Source: Patiria pectinifera
Lineage: Eukaryota; Echinodermata; Asteroidea; Valvatida; Asterinidae
Length of the DNA stretch: 64,000 bases
Assembly (NCBI GenBank): GCA_029964075.1
Contig: CM057129.1
Location: forward strand, 17,971,430 to 18,035,429
Reading direction: 5' to 3'
Shown: one piece after another, positions 1 through 13,100 of the stretch
How the letters are laid out: the number at the start of each line of letters is the position of its first letter
How positions within the stretch are numbered: position 1 is the first letter of the stretch
Notes under the pieces: generated by a model
The model's database searches: none
Seen by the model: only the letters and a program-made list of their open reading frames with translations
What the model was told of the DNA's origin: nothing
Position numbers and translations under genes: made by a program

Positions 1-252
1 GGGCTGCCTCATCCTTGGCAAAGCCCATGGTCACCTAAGGAGGTTACAGTTGCCAAGGAGGTATGATTTTTTTGAGAGCTTTGCATGGTCAAAAATGACT
101 TTTAGTCAGAGGTTTTGTGGATAACAATATACTTGAATACTTAGAAGGTTTACTCGCCACTCTGAAGCATTGGTGCAAAAGCAAATGTGATCTATGCAAA
201 TTTGTGACCCTCACAGTGGTTTTGTAAGTTTTGTTCCATCATCAGAATTTGG

Positions 253-485
253 GTAGTCGGGTTGGCGCGATGGTCCTTTCCTTGCCTTCCACCTCTATGG
301 TCCAGGTTTGATTCCTGCCCTTGTCCACATGTGGATTAGGTTTCCTGTCCTTACCTGATTCCCTGGGTTTCCCCCACAATAGTCTTCTTGGGTTTTCGTC
401 CCACCTCTCAAACTTCAATTTCTTAATTGTCTTCTTTCTGAATTGCCTAGGGCACTTTTGAGGAATCCTTGGTTTCATTACTCTG
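253..485 (+). repeat. Degenerate tRNA-derived SINE (family 1)
   Basis: Matches the full-length element at 62823-63118 over most of its length. Shared parts are the head GTTGGCG...GATGGTCCTTTCC, a decayed B box (GGTTTGATTCC), the CCTGATTCC..GGGTTT body and the 3' part GGAATCCTTGGTTTCATTA. It lacks the ATA tail and an internal segment. It lies in the intron after A2M-like exon 13. Confidence 0.7.
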
Positions 486-890
486 CTGCACAAGACCATC
501 GTAGTGACCTCCAACCTCCCCAATCAGATGCAAGGGACCAAAAATCGCTTGGGAGCAACTGGACATTATTAGCTACCTGCTTTGAGCCAGGTAAGCTGGG
601 ACGACCACAAGGTCTTTTCCAGTTACATCAGTCCGCTAACTGGCAGTTAGCAGGCTGACGACCATGATGAAAATAGACTGCAACATCCAAAGCAAGTCCA
701 ACAGAGCCGGAGTTTGGAGGCGCCTCACATGCCCAAAACAGGAATGCTGCCTCCCAAGAGATATCTAAAACAATACAAGTACTTCCAAACTCTGTTCGCT
801 GATTAACTTCCATGTTGTAAATGAAGTCAAACCACCTTATACGTAAAATGTAACGAAGACATGTTTACCAGAAATAAATTAACAACCTAC

Positions 891-1108
891 CTCATTGTCA
901 AACACCTCTTGTACTTTGAAGGTCATGCTGTCGGTTACCACCTCGCCGTCCTTCCTGATGTAGTACACCAGGACACGGGTTACCGGCATCATCTCCGGGG
1001 TGACAGTGACCAGGGCCTGGAGAGTGTTCAGCTCCCCAGGCTTGACAATGACGATGGGGGGATCCGGGCTTACGGGGGGTTTGATGTAGCTGAAAGTGTA
1101 GCTGGACT
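891..1108 (-). CDS. A2M-like exon 13: end of MG5, entry to MG6
   Basis: Encodes SSYTFSYIKPPVSPDPPIVI through MMPVTRVLVYYIRKDGEVVT to VQEVFDNE. The RLLVYYxxxDGEVVxDS block matches A2M, C3 and CD109 just before the bait-containing domain. Donor GAG|GTAGGT. This is the last exon I can place before the window edge. Confidence 0.9.
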
Positions 1109-4100
1109 CTAGTATGGGAAATTTGTGTGGATTTGTTTTCAATCAGTGTTGTAAATTGATGTCAATTAGTCCTCACAGCTTCTCCTAGTCTCAAGTCAAG
1201 CCAGACGCTATTCAAATAAACTGTGACAAAATCATTCTTTTGTTCTTTTGTTTTGCTCATCACCTGTTAGTTGTGACTGGACTTGTGATTTTAAAAGACA
1301 GGAAAAGAAACAGACAAGGAAAGGCCGTGACTGCTACCCTAAAACTCTTCTTTTTAAAAAAAAATAAATAAGCTGTTTCTTTCACATCATTGTGATTTTT
1401 TTCTTTCTTTAAGAGCTCTACAACTTGGATTGTTCCTTAATTAATAAAAAGCGTGAACTTGGAAAATGCATGTCAGTATACAAATATAACATGGTTTGAG
1501 GGTGGACAGTCGATATTTGTTCCACGAGGTATTGGAAGTTTAGTTTGTCAACTCCCAATACCGAGGGGAGCTAATATCGACTAACCACCCAAAAAAAAAA
1601 AAAAACATGTTATATGTTTTACTATACCTCACACATATTCAAAGTTTTGGATTGCTAACAGAAATTGGCAATCAAAAGAAAAATATTGTTTGGTGGTGAA
1701 ACTCGAAAACAAAATAGATGGTACGATTTGAATTTGACAATCTTACCTCCTTCGCTGGATATCCCTACTTCTGACGGCTCTACTTCTATTGACACCGAAT
1801 CTCCTTCTGATGCCACTGGATCTATTTCTGGTCCAACAGGATCTATTTCTGGTCCAACAGGATCTATTTCTGGTGCCATCGGATCTACTTCTGGTGCCTG
1901 TCGGGCAGTGCGCTCACGCTTCGATTTTGTAGGCTTAAGGCCGTTGATATCGACTGGAAGGATGTTTCCCCTAGACATAAACTATGAGTTACCAAGAAAA
2001 AATGGAGTAGTAATTAAATCAACATGTGTTGCCTTAACTCACTGTTCAATCAAGTTGATAGGATAAAAAAAAATTCTACAAAAATTTCTTAGGAAATCCC
2101 AACTAGAGGCAGGTACACCAGTCCACCGGATGGTAAAAAACTGAAACTTTTTTTTCTTCAAAGATTTCATGCGCACAACCAAAAAATGTATTTTATATTT
2201 TGGATTACATTATATTTGTTATTTTACTGTCTTTGTTATATTTCGTACGTCATGCAAGTTTAAAATGGCATTCCTCCGTGCTCTTTAACAAAATCTTTTT
2301 TTTTTTATTAATAAAGTTTCAACTTGAATGTTTTATTTCAACCAAAACGCCTCATTTTTTCCTTTTTTGGATGCTGCAACCCTCTGAAAAAAAAAGATTT
2401 TGTTTTGGACACAAACAGATCCGCTTTGCGAGCAGACTGGCTCCTGGTCCAAACATTATCAGTACTGATCTTGGGGCGGGAACCAGTCTACCCCGCAGGA
2501 ACAGAATGATTTTCTGGCAGCCAATAGTTTGAAACTGTAAGGAAATAATTCAGTAACTAACCTGGTCTGATTTTTTTCGGTCTCTGTCTCATTCAAAAGT
2601 GAATAATGTTTGTATTGCTAGAAATCTAGTAATTTAGTTAAGGGAATCTATTTTTGGGGGATGACACTCAAAAATTACACATGGAACGCAACTGTAAGTT
2701 AAATTTAACTTTTTCCTTACCAGAAAGCTGAATTCAATGCTGTCTTTCTCTGCGTCTCGGGCTGTGAAGTCTACGGTCAAGGTTTGCTCCGAGCCGATTT
2801 CCACCGTCTCAAGGATCGGCGCGACCTGGATAAAGCTACCGGACGGCGAGAACTGCGGCTGCGCACCAAAGGACACCGAGGGGTCGTACATGTAACGGAT
2901 GCGGTCGCGGTAGTCGTAGTTGTCGGGGGAGTTTTTGTAGCCTGGTGCCTGGGCCTGTTGAGGAAAGGTTTCAAGGGGAAGCCAAAACATCAGTTGATCA
3001 AATTGAGGACTCGATTTGAACCAATAGTGAGGTAATATCAGGCTGAAACACTCATATGCAAGCACTCCTTGGGCTAATAGGGTTACTTAAAGATATGGAT
3101 CATCTACTTTGTGTGCATTTATTCTGTTTAGAGCAACAAAAAATAGGGTGCATACCAACTAATCTGTGGAAGATCTACTTCAGTGCATCCTATACATTTT
3201 GAGAAATCATATGTTCAATTTTTGGATTCCATTGCTAATGTACTTAAAAAAGTGTGCCCACGGGCACACTTTTCAAAGCCACCTACAATCACGGATTGTT
3301 TTCTTTCGCACAATGCCAGTGCATGCAGAGTAATTTCACAGGGTGTTATGGGATCAGCCCCTATCTTCGACTTGTGCTTGTTTTTTTCTCACTAAATTGG
3401 TAGGGCCATTTCTGGGTAATTACTTTTAAATACGCATACACCTCAATGTTAACCCTAACCTTCCTCAAACAATATCTAAGCAAAAACGGGTTACCAGTCA
3501 AAATGTCAAGTGATTTCTGCTGTTTGTGACTGGTTCTCATTATGTTTTTCTTAGCAATTTTAATTTGTAAAGCAATATTTGTAACTCTGGCCGACGAATT
3601 CAGCTCTGCCATCACAGCAGTTCAAATCAATCAAGTGACTGTTTTTAACAGTTAAGTTGATACAGCCGTGCTTTGACAGCTGTACCCACCAGTTAACTCT
3701 TTTGTCGGCTGATGGAATTTGACTAGTCATACGAATGTGATCCGAGTGTGTTTTACTAGTCTGTATACAAATGCGTGGTGGGGGAGGTGGAAGAAATGTT
3801 TGACTGTCCGTGACTGATCAATCAATATGAGGGTTTAAACCATCAACACTCACATAAAGACTAAGGGTGGAGGACTGGATTGAGATGTTCTTGGCCGCGA
3901 CATCGATGATGCCGTTTGGCGGAGAGGTCAGCATCTCGTCAAAGACGCGTCCCTCGTTGGTGTCCACTGTCAGGTGGATTGTCTTGCCCCCAGCTGGTGT
4001 GCCGTCGGGAAACGTGACGATAATCTGAAAACAAATTAGTGTGGATTGACTATCAATGATTGAATTATTGATCAATCGATCAGTGATTCAATCATCAATG

Positions 4101-7100
4101 GATCAATCAATCAACAGCCTGATCAATCGATGGGTCAATCAATGAATCAATTCATGGATCAATGGATGAATCAATCGAAGGATCAATCAATGGATAGAGC
4201 AATGGATCAATCACTTGATCAATCAATGAAGGTATCGATCATTGGATAAATTGATGGATTGCTCATTGGATCAATCAATGGATCAATCAATTTATAGATC
4301 AATGGGGGATCATTCAAGGGATCATTCAATGGATCAATCATTCAATCAATCAATGAACGTATTGATCATTGGATCAATCGATGGATCAATCAATTTATAG
4401 ATCAATGGATCATTCAAGGGATCATTCAATGGATCAATCAATGAACGTATTGATCATTGGATCAACCAATGGATCATTCCATAGATCAATTGATGGATAA
4501 ATCAATCAATTGATCAATATATGGATCAATGGATGAATCAATAGCTCAAACAATCAATCAATCAACAGATAAATTGATGGATCAATAAATGTATTAATCT
4601 GATTGATAGTAATCAAGAGATACAGTGGTGCAGGCACAATATTTCAATTTCTATTTTGGAACCAATGTCTTTCGTCTTAGGTGTACCTTTGAATAATCAG
4701 TAACTCTTACTACTCCTGTTCTGAGCTCAGCAAAGTTCACTTTTGAGTTCACAAAGCACTATTTTACACTGTTCAAAGTAAGGTATAATATTTGTTGAGT
4801 GGCAGCTTTGAAATGTAGTGCTTAGACTTTCAAAATGGGTTCTTTGAACGCAACTTGCCTTTCCGTAGAATGGCACACCGGGCTTAAATGTCTGCGGTCC
4901 CTGGAACACCAATGTTAGTGCCTCTGTTGCCACCTTAGTGACATCCTTCACTTCAGACAATGTGACACCTAAATTAAAGTTGTTCAAAAGATGTGATTTT
5001 AGTTGAAACAAAAACAAAATATACAGATGTTACTCGGCAAAATATAGTATTTTGTCGAAATTGTTTTAAGCAACAGTATAATCAACTTCACAATTACATG
5101 TACCTAAATGAACATGCGTAGTTTTGCACTGAATGTTAGTGACTAAAACCACAATATTTTAATGAGAGAAATGCATACTTGTAAGCTATACATGAAGTTA
5201 ATATTAATTTACAGTTGTGTCAAGTTCAACAACATGCCCCAATGCAGCTGTCAACGTTATTTAGGGAATAACATAAAAAAAGTAAGGCTTTAGTATTTGC
5301 AAAACAGACCACTTCTTATATTTTGAGTCATTCTTCATTTTATGCAAAATATATGCTCTATATAATGTTTCTTTTCTTATGCATGGAAAAGTGTTTCCTT
5401 TAAAAACTAAATATCACTCTGCCTGACCTACAAGCTAAGTATCTGCAGACAAGGCAGTTATCATAAAAGGAAATCTGCCCAAATTTTGAAACGGTAAAAA
5501 TGTCCAAAATCTTTTAGAAGAGGAAGATGGATGCACAATATCACAGTCCAGACCCTACACTGTTTCATTACACAATGTTTCTTGAGTCCTATAATGGATC
5601 TTCCTGTTAAACAAACTTCGTGCAGTGACCAATAAGAACACTGCATTTGGTCAGGTGACCAAGATGGCTTGGTCAAATTTAGTCGCAGGCACTGTGGGCA
5701 GGTCTTAGGCCCGATTCCATGCCCTTTAAAATGCACACACAAATATGATGTCCCTAACTTCTTTTAACATATTTTTTATTAATATTTCCATTTTTTGGGG
5801 GTGTAATTTCCATACCGGTTGCCCGCTCAGTGAAATCCACAGCGACGTTGACCCTGGCGTTCCACAGCCCAAAGTCGGTGCTGTTCAGTTCCAGTCGGAA
5901 GACCTCCACCACGATATCCTGGCAGCCGTCTTTACCCGTATCCTGCATCCGGGAAGGAAAGAAACTTTTTTTGGCACTTAAATTCATAATTGTACCATTT
6001 ACATCGAGCAAGCGACGTGCCATCAGGAAAACCACCAGAAACAACTTGTGCGTTATGAGCAAAACTGTCTACCAAAAACCAGAAGGATATGGTTGTCTAT
6101 GTTGACGAGCCAACTATTTGAGAGCCAGGCATTTTGATTCATTGCCAAACATTTACAGACTTGATACAAAAATCACTTGTTGCAAGATCAACTAAAAATT
6201 CAACATAGAAAACTGTTCTGAAACAGAGGTATATATATGTTGGGTGGGTTGGCATAAGGTGCTACAGCTTATTCAGATTTGTAATTGACAGTTCATTTCT
6301 GAGTACATTCTTCAAAAAAGTTAAACAACAGACTTCTACAAAGAAGGAATAGTGTGGAATAATACACTTTTACAAACATTTAAAATGAGCCAACCAACAC
6401 ACACACAAATTGTCAAAAATAGGTCTGTACTGTACTCGAGGTAAAGTTGCTAAGAAATACTTTATTTGTAACCTGGCCCAAAGGAATAACAATTACAAAT
6501 TGATTCCAGGCCATTGGAATAGCTTTTCAGCTTTTCAGAAAATTTTCTTTGGTTGACAAGATTCAACCTTTTACCTCTAAGTTGTACTCGATAGTCAAAA
6601 ATACAAATGGATTTTCACTTGAGGTAAACTTGCTAAGTTGCACTATTCATAAAGAAGAACAAGAAGTTATATTAACCCTAACCGCACTCAACCCATCAAA
6701 GCCCAACAGCAGGTTTTGTTTAAATCTGTTGGGATAGATACAGTACCCCTAAACAGATGGTCTTATACATTGGGTTTGGCATACCTCCAGAAACTAAGTC
6801 CAACAGTGTGTGTGTACAATTTCCCATGTGGGTGTTGGAATTTTGCCTGACTGGGTGCGGTTCCTAGTAAATTATGCTGGGGAGTTAGGGTTAAATTGAT
6901 TTCAGCCAAATAGAATAACTTTTCAGCTTAGCAGATTTGCTTAACCCTAACTTCCTAGCATGATTTACTAGGAACCATACCCATCCTGGCAAATTCCAAC
7001 ACCATATGGGAAACTGTACACACATATTTCTGACTTTGTTTCTGGAGGTGTGCCAACCCAATGTAAAAGACTGTCAGTTTAGGGGTGCTGTACCCATCCA

Positions 7101-10100
7101 GACAAATTCCAACAATACATGCTTTTGGGGTTTGATGGGTTGAGTTCTGTTAGGGTTAATTAAAATTACTAATTAAAATTAAAATTTGTAGCTGAGGTAA
7201 ACTTGTTAAGCAACAATTTTGTAAGGTAGCCCAAAACAATAATCAATTCATTTGAGGCTATCAGAATAAATTTTCAGCTTAGCATATTTGCCTTTTTTAC
7301 CTCTATATTGTACTTGATAGTAGCCCTTGGTCTTGCACTCCAGCCGTCATTGGCGATGGAGAAAACGGCCTTGAAGGACCCTCTCACTGGTTGGCCGTAT
7401 GTGTACCTGTTGTCAAACAAGTCAATCAGAGAAGTAAGACTTGTTTAAAGGTCAGTTCATACTTCACGCAAATGCAGAAGGTGTGCAAACAGAAGGTGTT
7501 TCCTTGACGCAAACTTCTTTCTGCAGAAAGATTTGTGTATTTTCATGGAAATCACGCTTAAACAGGGGCACCTTCTTGTTTTAACTTACTAGAAAGGCTA
7601 ATTGTAACAAAATCATTCTTGGTTGGGATCGGTTCTGTATTAACCCTGATCTCCCCAACTCCATCAAAATCCATCCCCCATTTTAGTGGAATTGGGGGAC
7701 TTGTTGGTCCAATCCTGCAGGCCTGGTTTGACTAAATATTGACAGAGTATTATGAAATTGGGCCTGGAGGCCTAAAGCAAAGCCTGCATTGGAAGCAGTG
7801 TGACTGATGGATTTTTGACGTACTTGGTCCAGTACTTAGTAAAAGACAGTAGGGAGTTAGGATTAGTTAATAAAAAAAATTTGCCTGTAAATTTTAACAT
7901 TTCAGACAAAAATACTTAAGTTGAAAGTGGCAGAGCTGTGAATGCTGATTAACATACATGACAATGTAATTCCCGGAGAAAAAAAAAATTCTCAATGCCA
8001 TCTTTTATAATTACAGCACCATTTTAGAGTCATATCTCAATGCTCCAGTGTACAATGATATAAACAATATCAACAAACTGCACAACTATAGAGACTACAG
8101 AACTATTGTAACCATGAAATCAGAGGGCTGGTTACGTAACCGTTGTTTGCCATAATGAATGGAGAGTAAACACCAAGTCCCCTTGAAATCACCCCATACT
8201 GTGATTGTTGTTGGCCAAATCCCTGAATTCCTAGAGAAGCTCATTATAGTCAAGCCTAATCAAAATAACGTGATGGTCATTTCAAGGTCCAAAAACAATG
8301 TTCAAGTTTATTTCATTTCAAAGCGCCTAAATATAATTTTTCATTTTTTTTTAAAACTAAAAGCGCCATCTGGCTTGATTTTTGTGTGCGTATGTTGTAA
8401 TTTTAATGCACTCCTTTTTTGTATCACTATAGCTTACTTCAATGGAAGATTGTTATTCTTAGTAACAGCACAGAACTATCATTCTTGTATCATTCAAGCA
8501 CATAATTGTTTAAGAGAAAATAACTGAAAATTACTGGCATATTGTAAGCTACTTTTAAAACATGTTTCTTGATGTCTACCTTCAGGTAACAATATTTTAT
8601 TTGGAAGAAGGAAAATACAATAAGACTTCATGTAAACTTTATTTTGTTGAATGTTTGACCAGAAATCTTAAAAATCGAAAATAATGACGCTTCCCTACAA
8701 TTCTCCCACACCTACATCACCCTACACTAAATGACGCACAACTTAAAACTAAATAGCTAACTACATGTATATCACCAATTCAAGTCGGCAACTTCTGATC
8801 ATCAAACTCTTGAAAATTCAATTCAAAGGTCTATATGCAACATTCTAGAGTCTTAAATCTTATATTTGATCATCAGCACAATATCGCTCCATCTTTATAG
8901 TCTCCTATTAATTTCCTCGGAGTTGGATTTATCATCGCACACTGCCCTTTATACAATTCACAAATCTTAGTTTATGTCCTACATGTATACCTAGCTGTCA
9001 ACACTATCTGCCTACAGGGCACTATCACCAAGGGCATAATAGCCCCAAAGTAAATATATCAGATTATATGGAGGCAATTTTGTCCAGAATACAACAATCG
9101 CTTAGCTAGGCCTGCGGCCTGTGTAAATTTATCCTCTAGGACCTCACAAGCATATATGTCCTTTAAAAATTATTTGCTCTAGTTATCTGGCACATAATAC
9201 AATGACCACTGGCCAAGCAAACAAACACTGGGGTTGACCTAAATCTCAGCCAGAAATTTGGGAACAATGGTATTTTCTGTGGGTAGCAGTCACAGCTTCA
9301 GATTTTACCAAATAAAATGCAAAACTTACAACTGTCACAAAGCGAGAATCTCATGTAGTACTTATTACATGCTTTATGCTGATGTACCACTTTGATGCAG
9401 TAGCTGGAGATTAGCACAATCTTATCGCAACCCTTGTAGGTACCAATTCATAACCGCAATCGTAGTAAAGTAACTTGCCCAAGAACACAAACACCAAGTT
9501 TCCTGGAAGGATCAGGACCCACGTACATCTACCATCACACACGGGTCCGCCACAGCAACCACTGGCCCAATATACTCCACAAAATACAAACACACAAACA
9601 TTCACGGCTGCAACTTACTTGGCACAAATCTTGGCTTCCATTCTGGATTCGTTGACTAAAATGTAAGATGGTGCTTGGATGTCAATCTCAAACTTTGGCA
9701 GAACTACAGAGAATAACAATAAAAAAAAGACTCCAGAATATAAACGAAAAGTATAACAAACCATATAAATCAAAACCTATTTCTTGTTTCAGTTTTCGGT
9801 TAAAAGCTTCAACAGAACACTCGCATCTCTGGATGCAAAAAAAAATGTTATGGATAAATTCCGTCAATAATACATTCAAGATGTCCATCACTTTAATTCT
9901 TATAGAGTTATTCTTGAAAGACATCATCGCCTTGATTGTTTTACTTTACCTGAAATTAATTTGAAGAAATTGTTGTAATCAACTCGTCACAAGTCATCCA
10001 GTTTCAAATTCAAATCACAAGCCATAGGCCATTTGCATTCAGCTGCCATATTGGAGGTGTTTTTGTTATGTTAATTCACTGACAATGAATACACAAAGAG

Positions 10101-13100
10101 ATCTGCTAGGGCATTTCCCTGAGAAACAAATGCATGGACCACAAATGTGAGACGTTCTGGCAAAATGCGATGGAACTGGGCACAGGCCGTAGTGGAGAAA
10201 AATGCAAAAAATTCAAACAGGGCTGATTTCTTTTTTGATTTTCAGATTGATTGGTATTTGTAATCTCTTATACATGTATGTCTACTTTACATATTTTGAA
10301 GAAATAGTATAAAATCGTGGAATAAGTGTGTTTTTATGGAAAAAGAATTGGCATCTTTCATTTTTTTTCAAATAAAAAATAAAAAAATTCTTGGTATTTT
10401 ACTGTTTTGTACTGTTTTGACATGTTGATAAACACACATTTTAAATAGCCATAACTTGTCAATGAAATGTTTGATTGAAGTGCAACAAACAGTTTTGCAA
10501 GGAGAATGTTATTCTCTTTCCTAATACCAGCAAACCCTCATTTCAACCTCTGCCCAGTTCTGTCTGATTTTGCTGGAACGCCTCACACATATGACTGCCA
10601 TGCAAAGGATGTACTCAAAATGAACTGTGGCAAATGCAGATTGTTCATCCCCTGTTACTTGCGTCCCGATCTGTGATTGGACATTTGACTGACATGTGAT
10701 AGACATGTGACCGACTCCATTACAACTCAAGAAATTTCCACTGCCACATAGCGACTCACCATATTCGTCCACGGTGAAAGTCTGCGTAACATCCTTGCCC
10801 CGATGCACAGCTTTTATCTTCCATTCACCGAGGGGCGGGTCAGAAGTCATGGGCAACTCCAGGTCAACGATGCCGTCATTCGTCTCAGTCTCAACATCCA
10901 GCCACTGGGCCATGTGGATACCACTGGGTGCCTCCACCCACATTTTGGACACCTGAAATGTAACGGGTAAAATTATGGTCAAACAACAGCCACTGTTTTT
11001 GACAATTTGCCATACTGAACACTTATTCAGATGTTTCCAGTCGAGTTTTGTACTTCAGCACTTTCAAACTCAGTGAAACAATTTGACTCTTTGATGCGAT
11101 TGCTCAAAATTGGTTTCGTTCTTTCGTTATGTCCAAGCTGTTTTTTTATTCTAATTTCAGAGAGAGCCTGATGATAAAGTTAATGCCTTGATTGAGATCT
11201 GAGTTTTTCAACAACTTTTTTCTCTTCACATCAGATGACTGGGGAAAAAAATTATTGGGCGATTTGGTATTTGGTATATGAAATTAAAATGCCTGTTGTT
11301 CAGGAGTCAAATTCTTGCCTTCTGCATTCTGTTATTTAGCTTTCACTTTCGAAGCCAAAGTTGTGAAACTTTTTGACCAGTGGAATCTTGATGAAGAAAA
11401 ATGACCTTTGACCAATGAGATTTGGACATAATCCAATACCCCAGCAAATGTGACCACTTGGGACCCATAGCTTAAGTAAAACCAGAACCAAAACTGGCTG
11501 AACTCTCATAAAATGTATGCTCATCCAATTCTCACGCTTAGCTCATGCATATTTGTATCCCACTGGACCACTAAAGTGACAAACATGTACATACCATTTT
11601 TTGTAAGCTAGCGGTACATAAAACTTTTCACTAGCCTGGAAATTTCAACATTGAAATGGCAGTGATCAATCATTCCTGTTGTCAGGAGACTCACCATGTA
11701 ACAAATCTCTTAAGTGAGTTTGTCAGGTTCTGGAAAGAAGGGGAGGGGGGGGGAGCTCAAATGTTTCTGGGAGTATGCTTTGCCCCTTGTCGGGAGATAT
11801 CTCCTGACGACCAGCAGAGCATAATGTCCAAAATGTTCAAGACTTTCCTCCAGGTTTTTTTTCTTCAGAACCCCACAAACTCACAAAAGAGATTTTGTGC
11901 ATAAGAAAAGTTTGGCTTGATTAATCCAAGTACAACACGTGGTTTAATACCAAAAACGTCAGTGCCGTAGTTTTGAGAAGGATTGTCATAAATTTTTTTT
12001 AAAATAATTTTATCATTATCAATTCTCCATTCTGCAAGTTTTGATCGAGGGAAGAGATTTTCAGTGCTCAAATACTCATTTAATATGAAACAAACAATTC
12101 ATTTCATTTTACCTGACTCAGGTCTGGTCTGAAATTCTGGTCGATTGTCAGCATGCGGAATTTCACTGTGAAAAAAAGGGGTAAAAATAACAGTTGGTTG
12201 ACCTGTACTATCAAGAGGAAATCAATCATTGCCATTAACTTTTTTCTTTTCCCTAATCTACCTAAAAACTTACAATGACAGTTTCTGGTGAATTGTATTT
12301 TCTATTTCATTACTATTTTTTTGGGGGGGGGGGAGGGAGGGGGTTAAAACAAAATGACAATTGGTTTAAAAATCTTATTTTGGCACATAAAAATGTACCT
12401 TTCCCTTTAAAAAAAAAGTTTCTTCAAGTTTTAGTGCAGTTCTGAGGCTAAACTGTAGTTAACTTTGTGTTGAATGTTGCCTAGCGCAATGAGAGAGAAA
12501 ATGTTTATCTTCTTGCAAACTAGAATGTTTATAATAATACAAACTAGCAAGGGTTTTAAAAATTAATACAGATCAGAAACTGGAAAGTCCAACATCTCAT
12601 CAACTGGTCTCTTGGGAAATCCAAAGTTACGTTATTAAAAGTATAATATAACACTCCGTCTCGCCACCTAGTTTCCGAGAAATCAATTTGCAGCCACCTG
12701 GTTTCAGAGAAATCAATTTGCAAGCAGGATGAATGAAGTCAACGAACCTTAAATAAAAATAGCAAATACAATGTTGTGCAAGTTTGCGTGATCGTGACTT
12801 GCCAATGTCAAGTGTCAATGTCAGCCAGAGTTGAAACTGGAGTGGTTCGTACTCCTTGAAGACAGGCACCAAACCATTACCTATTGGCCTCTGACCGCAA
12901 ATCCCACAGAACACAGCTGACAGCTTGTAATATTACGTGGTCGGCTTGGGAAAGTACAGTTTTGAACGCTTGCTTCAAGATGTACAGTCTGTGTTCTTCA
13001 AAAATTCAATTCTTTTGCTGGTCCCAGAGGTCAAGCCTAATAGTCTTCTTTGTACCTGACTGACTGACTTTTTCCCCCCATTGATGTCTCATTCAAAAAT

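Noticed and set aside
628..813. Minus-strand frame with EAPPNSGSVGLALDVAVYF, resembling the A2M segment after exon 13
   Set aside because: The VGL..D pattern is suggestive, but no acceptor joins it in frame with exon 13 (phase 0), and the spacing to the conserved motif is about ten residues short.
8159..8527. 122-aa plus-strand ORF in A2M-like intron 6
   Set aside because: Low-complexity AT-rich sequence, antisense to the gene, no motif.
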